Shown here one piece after another: positions 1-8,204 of a DNA stretch of 64,000 nucleotides; within the stretch, counting starts at the first letter, position 1, and every line of letters begins with the position of its first letter. The stretch is taken from the NCBI GenBank assembly GCA_964652825.1, contig CAZZCU010000009.1, positions 1 through 64,000 of the forward strand, in the 5' to 3' direction. Position numbers and translations under genes: made by a program. A model generated the notes under the pieces. That model was not told the DNA's origin. It made no database searches and saw nothing but the letters and a program-made list of their open reading frames with translations. Source of the DNA: CAZZCU01 sp964652825 (GTDB lineage Bacteria; Bdellovibrionota_B; Oligoflexia; Oligoflexales; CAZZCU01).

Positions 1-27
1 TCGGGTTCAGTCGTGTGTCCCCAAAAT
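1..27 (+). repeat. Single arm of palindromic repeat at window edge
   Basis: The first 27 bases are identical to the right arm (plus two following bases) of the palindrome at 5706-5771, including the core GTGTGTCCCCAAAAT. Only one arm is visible because the window starts here. GGGGACA/TGTCCCC-ended palindromes are typical of REP-like elements mobilised by RAYT (Y1) transposases, but no transposase is seen here. A contig or window edge exactly at a repeat fits an assembly break at a multi-copy element. Confidence 0.7.
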
Positions 28-181
28 CGCTGGCGTGGACCAGTGTGCTACCTCACAAGCCTGGAGCTGATGTCAAATATCTTTGGTTGAGCCGGGTATA
101 AGCTGGCCTACTTAGGTGTGCTGTACCCTGTGCCATCCATAAGTAACCACTTGATTGTGGTACCACGTATTTTATCGTGCG

Positions 182-3100
182 TTAATGCAGCCGGGGATTT
201 CCGCGCACCGCCGCATCGCACAGAGATCTAAAGCCAGCAATTGATTTTGCCAAAATATCTGGACTCACATGCTCCCTCGCCTGTGCTTCGATTTTGGCTG
301 CGATTCGGCCCATTTTGGGGAAACCGTATCCTCCGGCCGCGCCTGCCATTTGATGTGCCTGGCTTTCTACTTCGTGATAGTCCGAGTGTTCTTGGGCGCG
401 AATGATAGCGGCCAATCGTTTAGGCAAGTTTCCGACAAATTGAGCAACGAGCGGACCCACGATCGGATCATCAGCCAAGAGCGATCTTCCTGACATGTTA
501 TCAGGTGCTAGGATTTTTTTTTTAACAGCTCTCTCGACAATATCGATGAGCACGTATGGTTTAACGGGTTTACTGATGTAATCGACGCAGCCGGCAGCCA
601 GACATTTTTCTCGTTCACCTTGCATTACATGTGCAGTGAGCGCAATGATTGGTGTCTTAAAGCCTTTCGCCCGCAACCTCTTTGTCGCCTCGTAGCCATC
701 TAGAACGGGCATCTGAATATCCATCAGTACAATGTCATGGTGATTGGCTTCAGCTAATTCAATGGCCTTGGCACCATTGATTGCCGTCTCGACATTGGCG
801 CCGCTAGCTTCAAGGAAACTTGTCATGAGGGCTTGATTGTCAGGTCCGTCTTCGACCAAAAGAACTCGAATTCCCGCTAATCTTTCACTGGGACGAAACC
901 AGTTAGAAACCACTTCTTCGTGCTTTTCTAGATCCTCTTTTGTCAAATCTTTGAGTAAAGACACCTCGTCCAATGGCCCTGGATCAATGCTGATGGTGAA
1001 TGTGCTGCCCACGCCCACCCGGCTCTTTGTTAAAATGACGTCGCCGCCGAGTGCTTCGGCAAGTCTACGCGCTAATACTAATCCAAGCCCTGTTCCGCCG
1101 AATCGGCGCGTGACCGAACTGTCCGCCTGACTAAATGGTTTAAAGAGTCGGCTCTGCTGCTCTACATTAAGCCCACAGCCCGTGTCGGTAACAATGATAC
1201 AGAGCTGTGCTGGTCCGGTCTTCTCGGAGGCTGGTAAGAACTGGATACAGATACTCACCCCACCATGCTCGGTAAACTTCAGCGCATTACCGACAATGTT
1301 AAGAATAATTTGTCTCAGACGCTTTGGACATGAGGTTATAAACCCAGGAATATCTGTCGCAAAGTTAACATCAAAAGATAGATTTTTACTTTCTGCGCGA
1401 ACTTGCAAACTAGCAAGGGTTTCGGCAAGTTCGGGCAGCAACTCAAAACGACGGCGCTCAATATCGAGCTTGCCAGCTTCGATTTTTGCGATATCCAAGA
1501 TCTCATCGATCAATTCGGTAAGCTGTTCAACATTCTTTCGGATTCGCGTGGCGGAGTGCAATGTTTCCGAGCTGGTCTGGTTGGGGTTTGCCAAAAGCTC
1601 GGAATACCCCAGGATTGCTCCAAGTGGAGTCCGAATCTCATGACTCATATTGGCAAGAAAATCACTTTTCGCCTGGCTGGCGGTCTCAGCAAAGTCCTTC
1701 GCGGCTCTGCTTAATTCCTCTGAGTGTTTTTCCTCGCTCACATCTTGAATGGCGAGCAAAATTCTTGGTTCCATTTTTGTTTGCTGAGCGAGCCGCCGGC
1801 CGCTGAGGCGTATGACTCGACGTCCAAGTTTTGGGAAGTTGTGATCGATGATGAAGTTTTCCATGAGATCATTTTTTGGCAGAATCTTCTCAAGAAGCTC
1901 TCGCATTTTTGGCACGTTCCATTGCCCATTGCCGATTTCGTAAATTTTTTGCTTTTCGGTTTCCGTTTTTGTTACCTGAAAATGTTTCAAAAAAGCTTGG
2001 TTTGCCGTCATAACGCATAGATTTTCATCAAGCACCAAAAGCGGCACTGGCGCTGTTTGGACGATGGCGTCGGCATAATTGTAAGCAACCGCCACCTCGT
2101 GGAAACTTAGCTTCAAAGCATTGATATCCACCAGAGCTATGACGGCACCTTCGATCTTGTTGTCGATTGTGCGATAAGGTTTGACACGCATTGAATACCA
2201 GCAGCCGCTGCGATCCTGGACCTCTTGGTCTTTGGTGTTTAGCGACTCAATGACTTCAGCGGCGAGTTTGTCGAGTCCATCCACATGTAACTTTGAAGAG
2301 ATCTCAGGAAGCAGCCGACCGATATCTGCTGGCGAAAGGTTTAAAACCTTTTCTGCCGCAGGTGTATAATGTCTAATGGAAAGGTTTCCCGCAAGCATAA
2401 CGATAGGAATTTGGACGCTACCGAATAGGTTCGACAGATCGCTATTGATTCTTATCACTTCCTCGTTACGGTTTTGCAACTCTTCATTCACTGTAACTAG
2501 TTCTTCGTTGGTTGCTTGAGTTTCTTCTTTTGCGGTGGACATTTCTTCGTTGCTGCTTTGGAGTTCTTCATTGGCCGACAAGATTTCCTCGCTGGCAGAC
2601 TTTAGCTCCTCGTTAGTGGCTTGTTCTTTTTCGATGATAGCATTCAGATACTCCTTGGTTTCCGCAAGTTCGCGCTCAAGACGCTGGTAGGCGTTGTTGT
2701 CTTTCGTCTCTTCAGACGCCGACTGACTAGTTGAAATCGCTCTGGGTGCAAAAAGTACAATGAAGTATCGCTGCGCGGTGACTGAAGCCGTAAACGGAAT
2801 CAAATTGATGGTGACAGGTGTTGCTTTCTCGCCAGAATTTTTGATCCATCCATCTTTTTTTACCAGCTCGTTGCTCACAGATGCTTCGTGAAGACCCATC
2901 CTCAGATCAACGAGAAGTCCCGATCGACACATTTTGAAAAGATTGTTTGTCGCCTCACCAGGCGGATGCCGGAGGTAAGGTGTGGTATCTCCTCGAAACT
3001 GGAGAATATCCATACGCTCGTTGATTATGACCCCGGGTGAAACGTACTTTGCCAAGATGACTCGCTCGGCATCACCCTTAAGATCAGGTTTTTTTCCGGT

Positions 3101-4600
3101 TTCACCCCAAGAAGATGCAGGTAATGACGCCGGCATCCGCTCTTGAGATCCCATAGAAAATTCAGGAACGAACATCCCATGCAGGGCTGGTTTTCTAGAA
3201 AAAATCTTGCAGGTTTTATCGACAACCCCAAATAAATCCGTATCCGCGCCGATCGTCTCGGCGTTGCTAAGAATTAAAAATCCGTCAGGATTTAGCGCAA
3301 AGTGGAAGGTCGATAGGATTCGTTTTTGGATACCAGGAGTCAAATAGATAAGTACGTTGCGGCAGCTAATGAGATCGAGCTTGGAAAAGGGCGGATCGCG
3401 CGCAACATTTTGTTTTGCAAATAGGCAGCAGTCACGAATCTCGGACACAATCCGGTAGCTTGTTCCTTCCTTGACGAAGAAGCGTTTTAGACGCTCTTTC
3501 GATACATGCTCTACAATGTTTGCGTCATATTTACCAAGACGTGCTTTAGCAAGAGCCCTCTCGCTAATATCTGTGGCAAAAATTTCAATTTTCGTGTCGG
3601 GGTAAGCTTCATCCATAAATTCCAGAAGACAGATGGCAATAGAGTAAGCTTCCTCCCCACTCGCACAACCTGGCACCCAAATGCGTATCGGTATGCCAGG
3701 GGTTCTCTCTTTAAACAGAGCGGGAAATACCAGTTCTTTTAGAGCCGCAAAACTTTCTGGATTGCGGAAAAAACAGGTCACCTTGATCAAAATATCTTCA
3801 TAGAGATTGTCAACCTCAGTGGGGTGTGTCCTAAGAAAGGCTGCATAGTCCTCAATTTTTTGCATCTTTTGAATTGCCATGCGTTTAGAAATGCGTCGCT
3901 GAACAGTCGGCTGCTTATAATGTGAAAAATCCAGTCCTCTGGCGGCACGTAGTAAAGCAAAAATCCTCTTGAGACTATTTGGTGCTTCTTTCGTGGGACT
4001 TCGACTTTCCTGATCCGTGCTGCTTTCCAGCGTTAGTTTGTTGCTTGCAAGGATGGCGAGTTCATCAGCAATTCCTTCGGGTGACATGACGAAATCAACG
4101 CCGCTGGCAATTGCCGCAGCAGGCATTTTATCAAATTTCGCTGATGCTGGTTCTTGTGCGAAAGTAACGCCGCCTTCTGCCATGATGGCTGCTAGTCCCT
4201 TAGCGCCGTCCGAGCCGGTCCCAGATAAAACCACACCTACGGCTTTGTCCTTGTACTCACTAGCAAGAGAGAAGAAAAAGTCGTCAATTGGATAGTGTCC
4301 ATACTCGGTATCTCGCGGACAGAGTTTTAGTTGGTCGGCGACGATCATCATTCGTGTGTTTGGCGGTATGATGAAAATATGGTCGGGCGCGATCTTTACT
4401 CCATCGCTCACTTCGGTAACTGGCATGTGCGTTGACTTACCGAGAATCTCACTAAGTAAGCTCTCGCGTTTTGGATCTAGGTGTTGGATCAACACGAAGG
4501 CCATACCGGTTGTGGTATCAAGACGCTGAAGAAGCTGAGAAAAAGCTTCAAGTCCGCCCGCCGAAGCACCTACACCGACGATCGGAAAAGCAACTTTCAT
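182..4600 (-). CDS. CheB-CheR-PAS hybrid histidine kinase with receiver and Hpt
   Basis: A 1472-residue multidomain signalling protein. Residues 1-185 are a CheB methylesterase domain with the Ser in GASAGG (S13), His in IQHLDP (H40) and Asp in GTGSDG (D131). Residues about 210-475 are a CheR methyltransferase with the SAM-binding PGCASGEEAYS segment near 310 and SCRNVLIY near 412. A Glu-rich coiled coil (about 640-720) follows, then two PAS-like regions (about 725-830 and 845-955). The kinase core has HEIRTP (H987), an N-box near 1101, DTGCGLN near 1139 and GGTGLGL near 1168. The receiver phospho-Asp is D1294 and the C-terminal Hpt His is H1416. No N-terminal CheY-like receiver precedes CheB and no transmembrane segment is obvious, so it is probably cytosolic. 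It could link a methylation-type sensory input to a phosphorelay. It stands alone with no chemotaxis neighbours. The family is certain; the signal is unknown. Confidence 0.95.
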   Translation of the reverse strand: MKVAFPIVGVGASAGGLEAFSQLLQRLDTTTGMAFVLIQHLDPKRESLLSEILGKSTHMPVTEVSDGVKIAPDHIFIIPPNTRMMIVADQLKLCPRDTEYGHYPIDDFFFSLASEYKDKAVGVVLSGTGSDGAKGLAAIMAEGGVTFAQEPASAKFDKMPAAAIASGVDFVMSPEGIADELAILASNKLTLESSTDQESRSPTKEAPNSLKRIFALLRAARGLDFSHYKQPTVQRRISKRMAIQKMQKIEDYAAFLRTHPTEVDNLYEDILIKVTCFFRNPESFAALKELVFPALFKERTPGIPIRIWVPGCASGEEAYSIAICLLEFMDEAYPDTKIEIFATDISERALAKARLGKYDANIVEHVSKERLKRFFVKEGTSYRIVSEIRDCCLFAKQNVARDPPFSKLDLISCRNVLIYLTPGIQKRILSTFHFALNPDGFLILSNAETIGADTDLFGVVDKTCKIFSRKPALHGMFVPEFSMGSQERMPASLPASSWGETGKKPDLKGDAERVILAKYVSPGVIINERMDILQFRGDTTPYLRHPPGEATNNLFKMCRSGLLVDLRMGLHEASVSNELVKKDGWIKNSGEKATPVTINLIPFTASVTAQRYFIVLFAPRAISTSQSASEETKDNNAYQRLERELAETKEYLNAIIEKEQATNEELKSASEEILSANEELQSSNEEMSTAKEETQATNEELVTVNEELQNRNEEVIRINSDLSNLFGSVQIPIVMLAGNLSIRHYTPAAEKVLNLSPADIGRLLPEISSKLHVDGLDKLAAEVIESLNTKDQEVQDRSGCWYSMRVKPYRTIDNKIEGAVIALVDINALKLSFHEVAVAYNYADAIVQTAPVPLLVLDENLCVMTANQAFLKHFQVTKTETEKQKIYEIGNGQWNVPKMRELLEKILPKNDLMENFIIDHNFPKLGRRVIRLSGRRLAQQTKMEPRILLAIQDVSEEKHSEELSRAAKDFAETASQAKSDFLANMSHEIRTPLGAILGYSELLANPNQTSSETLHSATRIRKNVEQLTELIDEILDIAKIEAGKLDIERRRFELLPELAETLASLQVRAESKNLSFDVNFATDIPGFITSCPKRLRQIILNIVGNALKFTEHGGVSICIQFLPASEKTGPAQLCIIVTDTGCGLNVEQQSRLFKPFSQADSSVTRRFGGTGLGLVLARRLAEALGGDVILTKSRVGVGSTFTISIDPGPLDEVSLLKDLTKEDLEKHEEVVSNWFRPSERLAGIRVLLVEDGPDNQALMTSFLEASGANVETAINGAKAIELAEANHHDIVLMDIQMPVLDGYEATKRLRAKGFKTPIIALTAHVMQGEREKCLAAGCVDYISKPVKPYVLIDIVERAVKKKILAPDNMSGRSLLADDPIVGPLVAQFVGNLPKRLAAIIRAQEHSDYHEVESQAHQMAGAAGGYGFPKMGRIAAKIEAQAREHVSPDILAKSIAGFRSLCDAAVRGNPRLH

Positions 4601-4789
4601 CGAATCATCCGCACGAGAGACGGGTAATCGATTGTTTTTTGTGGGTCCTGTATATTTTTTTAATAATCATAAAATTTCCGATTAAAATAAATAAACTCTG
4701 GTTTGGTTATATGTAAAATACATCCAGATAGATAGGAGTTTCGTCTCTATCGTGTCGTCCGAGTTCGATCGTTAGTATATCTTGCGTTC

Positions 4790-5131
4790 ATGAAACAAGT
4801 GCTCTACCACAATCCACGCTGCAGTAAGAGTCGCGAAGCTCATCGACTTCTCTCCGAAGCAGGTATTGAGGTGGAAATCATTGAGTATTTAAAGACACCG
4901 CTCTCAGTTGCCGATCTTCGCGGCTTGGCAAGAAATCTTGGTATCAAGCCCCGCGCCATGCTCAGAACAAAAGAAGACGTATTTAAAGAGTTGGATATAG
5001 ACTTGGAAGACGATGCGGCCGTACTTGCCGCCATCGCCGCTCATCCCATCTTGCTGGAACGTCCCATCTTCGTGCGCGGAGACAAGGCTGTGATCGGGCG
5101 TCCACCCGAGAGGGTGAAAGAGCTTCTTTAG
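4790..5131 (+). CDS. arsC: ArsC/Spx-family arsenate reductase-like protein
   Basis: A 113-residue thioredoxin-fold protein with the usual ArsC length. The N-terminal HNPRCSKSR motif carries the catalytic Cys (C11). R59, R91 and R104 match the three arginines that bind the oxyanion in glutaredoxin-dependent ArsC enzymes (R60, R94, R107 in the plasmid R773 enzyme). Known members reduce arsenate to arsenite with glutathione/glutaredoxin; the chromosomal YfgD branch has an uncertain substrate. No ars regulator or efflux pump is adjacent, so a housekeeping YfgD-like role is as likely as arsenic resistance. It is divergent from the hybrid kinase gene across 189 bases that should hold both promoters. 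I use the ATG at 4790, although the Shine-Dalgarno sequence is weak. Confidence 0.9.
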   Translation: MKQVLYHNPRCSKSREAHRLLSEAGIEVEIIEYLKTPLSVADLRGLARNLGIKPRAMLRTKEDVFKELDIDLEDDAAVLAAIAAHPILLERPIFVRGDKAVIGRPPERVKELL

Positions 5132-5269
5132 TTATTTTAGTTATATTGCCAGGATACCTTGGCCAAGATAGAGGGCAGTCGAGTATCCTTAAATGTCCCC
5201 TGATGTTTCAATTGACAAAGCCATAAAAGCTACGTACAGAGCGCCCTACACGTCATTAGGGGGCTTTAA

Positions 5270-5701
5270 ATGCGTTTTGTTTTATCCGTATTAGTTTTGT
5301 TTTCTTTATCCAATTGTGCGTTCGATGTGCCGGAAAGTAGCGACTCTGCTCTTGCCGTCAATAATAGTGGTCTTGTATTTGAGTGCAAGCAGCGCGAAGA
5401 ATCGATCAGGATATTCCGTCAGGCCAACGACAGCTATTATGCAAATGTTAAGCAAGTCTATGCTGCGGCAGAAACTCCTGCTGGCTATGTCACCGAAACG
5501 CAACGCTACACATGTAAATACAATGGCGATGGCTACAAATATGCTTGTGTAAGCAAAGACGGTAATTACCGTGTTGAGATCATGAAAAAAATGGGACGAG
5601 CTGAGAAATACCAAGCCATGTTCTCTTGGGCAGGGGAATTAGCTAGAGATGGTGGTGGTACTAGACCAGGTGAAGCTGGCGTTTGGTACTGCGAGTTGTA
5701 G
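5270..5701 (+). CDS. Small lipoprotein of unknown function
   Basis: A 143-residue protein starting with a hydrophobic signal and a lipobox ending in LSNC (C16), so it should be lipidated and envelope-anchored. A strong purine-rich ribosome site (AGGGGG) lies about 8 bases before the ATG. The mature part has four more cysteines (in FECK, YTCK, YACV and WYCE), possibly two disulfides. I recognise no enzyme motif. A palindromic repeat begins 5 bases after the stop and may act as a terminator or mRNA-stabilising hairpin. Lipoprotein status is well supported; function is not. Confidence 0.75.
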   Translation: MRFVLSVLVLFSLSNCAFDVPESSDSALAVNNSGLVFECKQREESIRIFRQANDSYYANVKQVYAAAETPAGYVTETQRYTCKYNGDGYKYACVSKDGNYRVEIMKKMGRAEKYQAMFSWAGELARDGGGTRPGEAGVWYCEL

Positions 5702-5705
5702 ATAA

Positions 5706-5771
5706 TTTGGGGACACACGACTGAACCCGAATTATTTGTGGAAAGATCGGGTTCAGTCGTGTGTCCCCAAA
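5706..5771. repeat. REP-like palindrome with 25-bp perfect arms
   Basis: Positions 5706-5730 and 5747-5771 are perfect reverse complements separated by 16 bases. The outer ends read TTTGGGGACACACGACTG and its complement. A short partial direct repeat (TGTCCCCAAAATTGTCCCC at 5762-5780) continues to the right. The same arm opens the window at 1-27, so the element has at least two copies within 6 kb. It lies between convergent lipoprotein genes, a typical REP/MITE location, and could also terminate transcription from both sides. The structure is certain; assignment to a RAYT-mobilised family is inference. Confidence 0.85.
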
Positions 5772-5785
5772 ATTGTCCCCAAAAT

Positions 5786-7315
5786 TCACTGGGACGCCCC
5801 GGATGGTTTGCCGCTGACAACCGGGCAACCGCGGCTTGGGATTGTCGAGATGATCTGGCGATACGTCTTGCCGTTGATAATGCCTTCGAGGATCGCAATG
5901 CTGGCATTGGCCATGTCATTAAAGTACGTTGCCTCAGCGTTGGTGATAAAGTCGAAGTTGGGAGCCTTGGAAGCGGAGTACTCATAGGTATTGCAGCCGT
6001 TTAGGTAGAACAACACATACTGATTTGGTTCTGGCTTAACCAGTTGCTGAATGTACTTAATGTTTTGACCATAGCCAGAGTGGCCGTTATACATAAATAA
6101 ATCAGAAGCACCGATACGTTCGCCAAATATCGCCTGGGAATCTTCGGGCGTGATATTGTCAATTTTATCAACATGAATGACCTGAATGTCAAAGGTCTTG
6201 GGCTTGGTAATAAAATCGGTCTTAATGGTACCGCGCAGGCGCCGATTGTAAGGCGAAATAACATTTTCATCGACAAAAGTCAGACCACGAACGTTCTTTA
6301 AACGTCTCAGAAAATCCGCATATGCAACGGTTCCATGATCCATGACTTTGGCGCCGCTATCGTACTTGCCGAAGACATAGGTTGCGACTAGGCGGTCGTC
6401 TTCCCAGATGCGTTCATGCACCGGCGTCGCGTCATGCGTGCCGGCAATTGGTGTGATGGTCATCTTGGTTTTGGTAAAGAACTTGTCTCCGGCATTTAGT
6501 TGCGCAAAGTTGCACATGCTTGGTTTGAGATAATAGAAGAAGTTGTAAGTATCGATTTCATTACCGCTGGAGTTATCGATGCAGCTGGCCAAATGCTTTT
6601 TGGCAGTGTCCAAGAAGTGCGAGTTGCTTGAGTGTGGCACGTAGCCTTCGGCGACAATTCGCTTGGTTAGTTTTTTATCAGCCGGAATCATGCCCTTGGC
6701 GACCAAGCTATACCGGATGCTTAAGTAGGCGTCTTTTCCTCCAGTGCGGCTGTCGATGATCATGCCTGGATGATCGAGCATCACCTGCAGATTTTTCATG
6801 TCAAAGTTTTTGGCTGAAATGCGAATGCTATCGATATCAAAAGTTTCGGCTGTACTGCTATTTTGAATCTCCGATTCCACCAAGCTATAAGAACTCTCCG
6901 CATTTGGATTTAAGGAGCGTCCCAAGTAATAAAGCTGGCTGTTGATGGTATAATAGATCTTGCTAAGAAGCCCCAGATCCTCTCGGTCTTCTTCGATAGA
7001 TTCGCTGCCGTGCTTAACGTAGATAGCGAACTCTGCTTGCAATTGCCGATTTAGATCACGCGCGGCCTTTTTGATATCAATCGTATCGTTTGTTGAGCCA
7101 TTTGTTTTAGTACAAGTGTCTAAACAAGAAACCCCAATGCCTCCTATTGAGTCTTCTGCGCCATTATAGAAAATCCGGCCTTCGGGAATCTCGATTTGAA
7201 CTTCCTGCATGCTGGAAATATCTTTGAGCGTGGAGACATCGCGCCGTGGTTTGCAGCCAGTCGTGCTGACTAAGAAAGCGACGATAATATAAGTAACTCT
7301 GTGTTTCACGATCAT
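5786..7315 (-). CDS. Lipoprotein with caspase-like C-terminal motifs
   Basis: A 509-residue protein with a signal ending in the lipobox STTGC (C21). The first 330 residues match no family I can name and include two close cysteine pairs. Near the C terminus, NGHSGYG (H412) is followed 29 residues later by a hydrophobic strand and FYLNGCNTYEY (C441). That is the order and spacing of the His-Cys dyad in clan CD peptidases (caspase, gingipain and CHAT folds). The block after the Cys (FNDMANASIAILEGIINGKT) resembles the helix after the active Cys in such folds. The usual His-Gly is His-Ser-Gly here, so activity is uncertain. The ATG at 7315 has GAGG 8 bases upstream. The gene runs alone towards the palindromic repeat. 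It may be an envelope protease or an inactive relative. Confidence 0.7.
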   Translation of the reverse strand: MIVKHRVTYIIVAFLVSTTGCKPRRDVSTLKDISSMQEVQIEIPEGRIFYNGAEDSIGGIGVSCLDTCTKTNGSTNDTIDIKKAARDLNRQLQAEFAIYVKHGSESIEEDREDLGLLSKIYYTINSQLYYLGRSLNPNAESSYSLVESEIQNSSTAETFDIDSIRISAKNFDMKNLQVMLDHPGMIIDSRTGGKDAYLSIRYSLVAKGMIPADKKLTKRIVAEGYVPHSSNSHFLDTAKKHLASCIDNSSGNEIDTYNFFYYLKPSMCNFAQLNAGDKFFTKTKMTITPIAGTHDATPVHERIWEDDRLVATYVFGKYDSGAKVMDHGTVAYADFLRRLKNVRGLTFVDENVISPYNRRLRGTIKTDFITKPKTFDIQVIHVDKIDNITPEDSQAIFGERIGASDLFMYNGHSGYGQNIKYIQQLVKPEPNQYVLFYLNGCNTYEYSASKAPNFDFITNAEATYFNDMANASIAILEGIINGKTYRQIISTIPSRGCPVVSGKPSGASQ

Positions 7316-7496
7316 AACGATAACCTCTTGGGTGCTACATAAGATCTATCCGGCGCATCGGTACCAGCTGGGGTATTTTAAAATATTTTTTAAAATTGTC
7401 TTTGATTACAGACCGTTGCTGAGAAAATCAATTCGAGTGACAAAGCCTAAAGATGATGCTGCAATGCCATGGGTATGCATTTGCGAGGTTTGGCGC

Positions 7497-8204
7497 ATGC
7501 AAATTAAGGTAGCGACTTACAATATTCACCACTGTAGTGGTTTGGATGCCCGTAATGAGCCGTCGCGTATTGTCAAAGTTCTCGAAGAAATCGGTCCGGA
7601 TATTTGTGGATTGCAGGAAGTGGATTCCGGCATCATTCATCCGGGTGGTTTTTGTCAGGCGGATTTTTTGGCTGAAGCCAGTGAGATGGCGGGGGTCATG
7701 GGTCCTACGATCATTGACGAAGGCGGCCGATACGGAAATTTGATTTTGACGCGCGGCAAAATTCACGATGTGCGTCGACTTGATTTGAGTATTCATCGCC
7801 GAGAGCCGCGCGGAGCTCTGGATATTGATATCGAGTTGCGTGGCCGTCATATTCGCGTCATTTCCGTGCATTTAGGTTTGCGCGCTGGCGAGCGTCGCCG
7901 CCAATTCGCAAAATTATTGAAAACTATCGAAGCCTATGACGACACCCTGTTGATTATGGGAGATTTCAATGAATGGCTGCCATTCTCGCGCAGCATGGCT
8001 CGCTGGAATTCGCGCCTTGGTGCAACTCCTAAGCTGAAAACATTTCCAACCCGCATGCCGCTGTTGGCTTTAGATCGCGTCTGGGTGCAGCCCAAAGCCG
8101 CATTGGTGAATGTGAGTCGGCATGTGACACCTACCAGCCGGATCGCCTCCGATCATTTGCCGTTGGTGGCAACGCTGAACTTAGGGCATTCGCCTCATCG
8201 CTAA
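7497..8204 (+). CDS. EEP-family hydrolase (endonuclease/exonuclease/phosphatase)
   Basis: A 235-residue protein of the DNase I-like EEP superfamily. Motifs in order are ATYNIHH near the N terminus, the metal-binding Glu in GLQEVDSG, MGDFNEW (catalytic Asp and Asn) and SDHLPLVATL with the terminal His. I start it at the ATG at 7497 (GAGG about 8 bases upstream, EEP homology beginning at once) rather than an upstream in-frame start at 7332 that would add 55 unlike residues. It has no signal peptide and should be cytosolic. It converges on the phospholipase D gene with a 4-base overlap of stop codons, and EEP and cardiolipin-synthase-like genes often travel together, so a phosphodiester lipid or nucleic-acid substrate are both possible. 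Confidence 0.9.
   Translation: MQIKVATYNIHHCSGLDARNEPSRIVKVLEEIGPDICGLQEVDSGIIHPGGFCQADFLAEASEMAGVMGPTIIDEGGRYGNLILTRGKIHDVRRLDLSIHRREPRGALDIDIELRGRHIRVISVHLGLRAGERRRQFAKLLKTIEAYDDTLLIMGDFNEWLPFSRSMARWNSRLGATPKLKTFPTRMPLLALDRVWVQPKAALVNVSRHVTPTSRIASDHLPLVATLNLGHSPHR

Noticed and set aside
7332..7496. Upstream extension of the EEP gene
   Set aside because: The residues are unlike the family and the ATG at 7497 has a ribosome site directly before the EEP domain.
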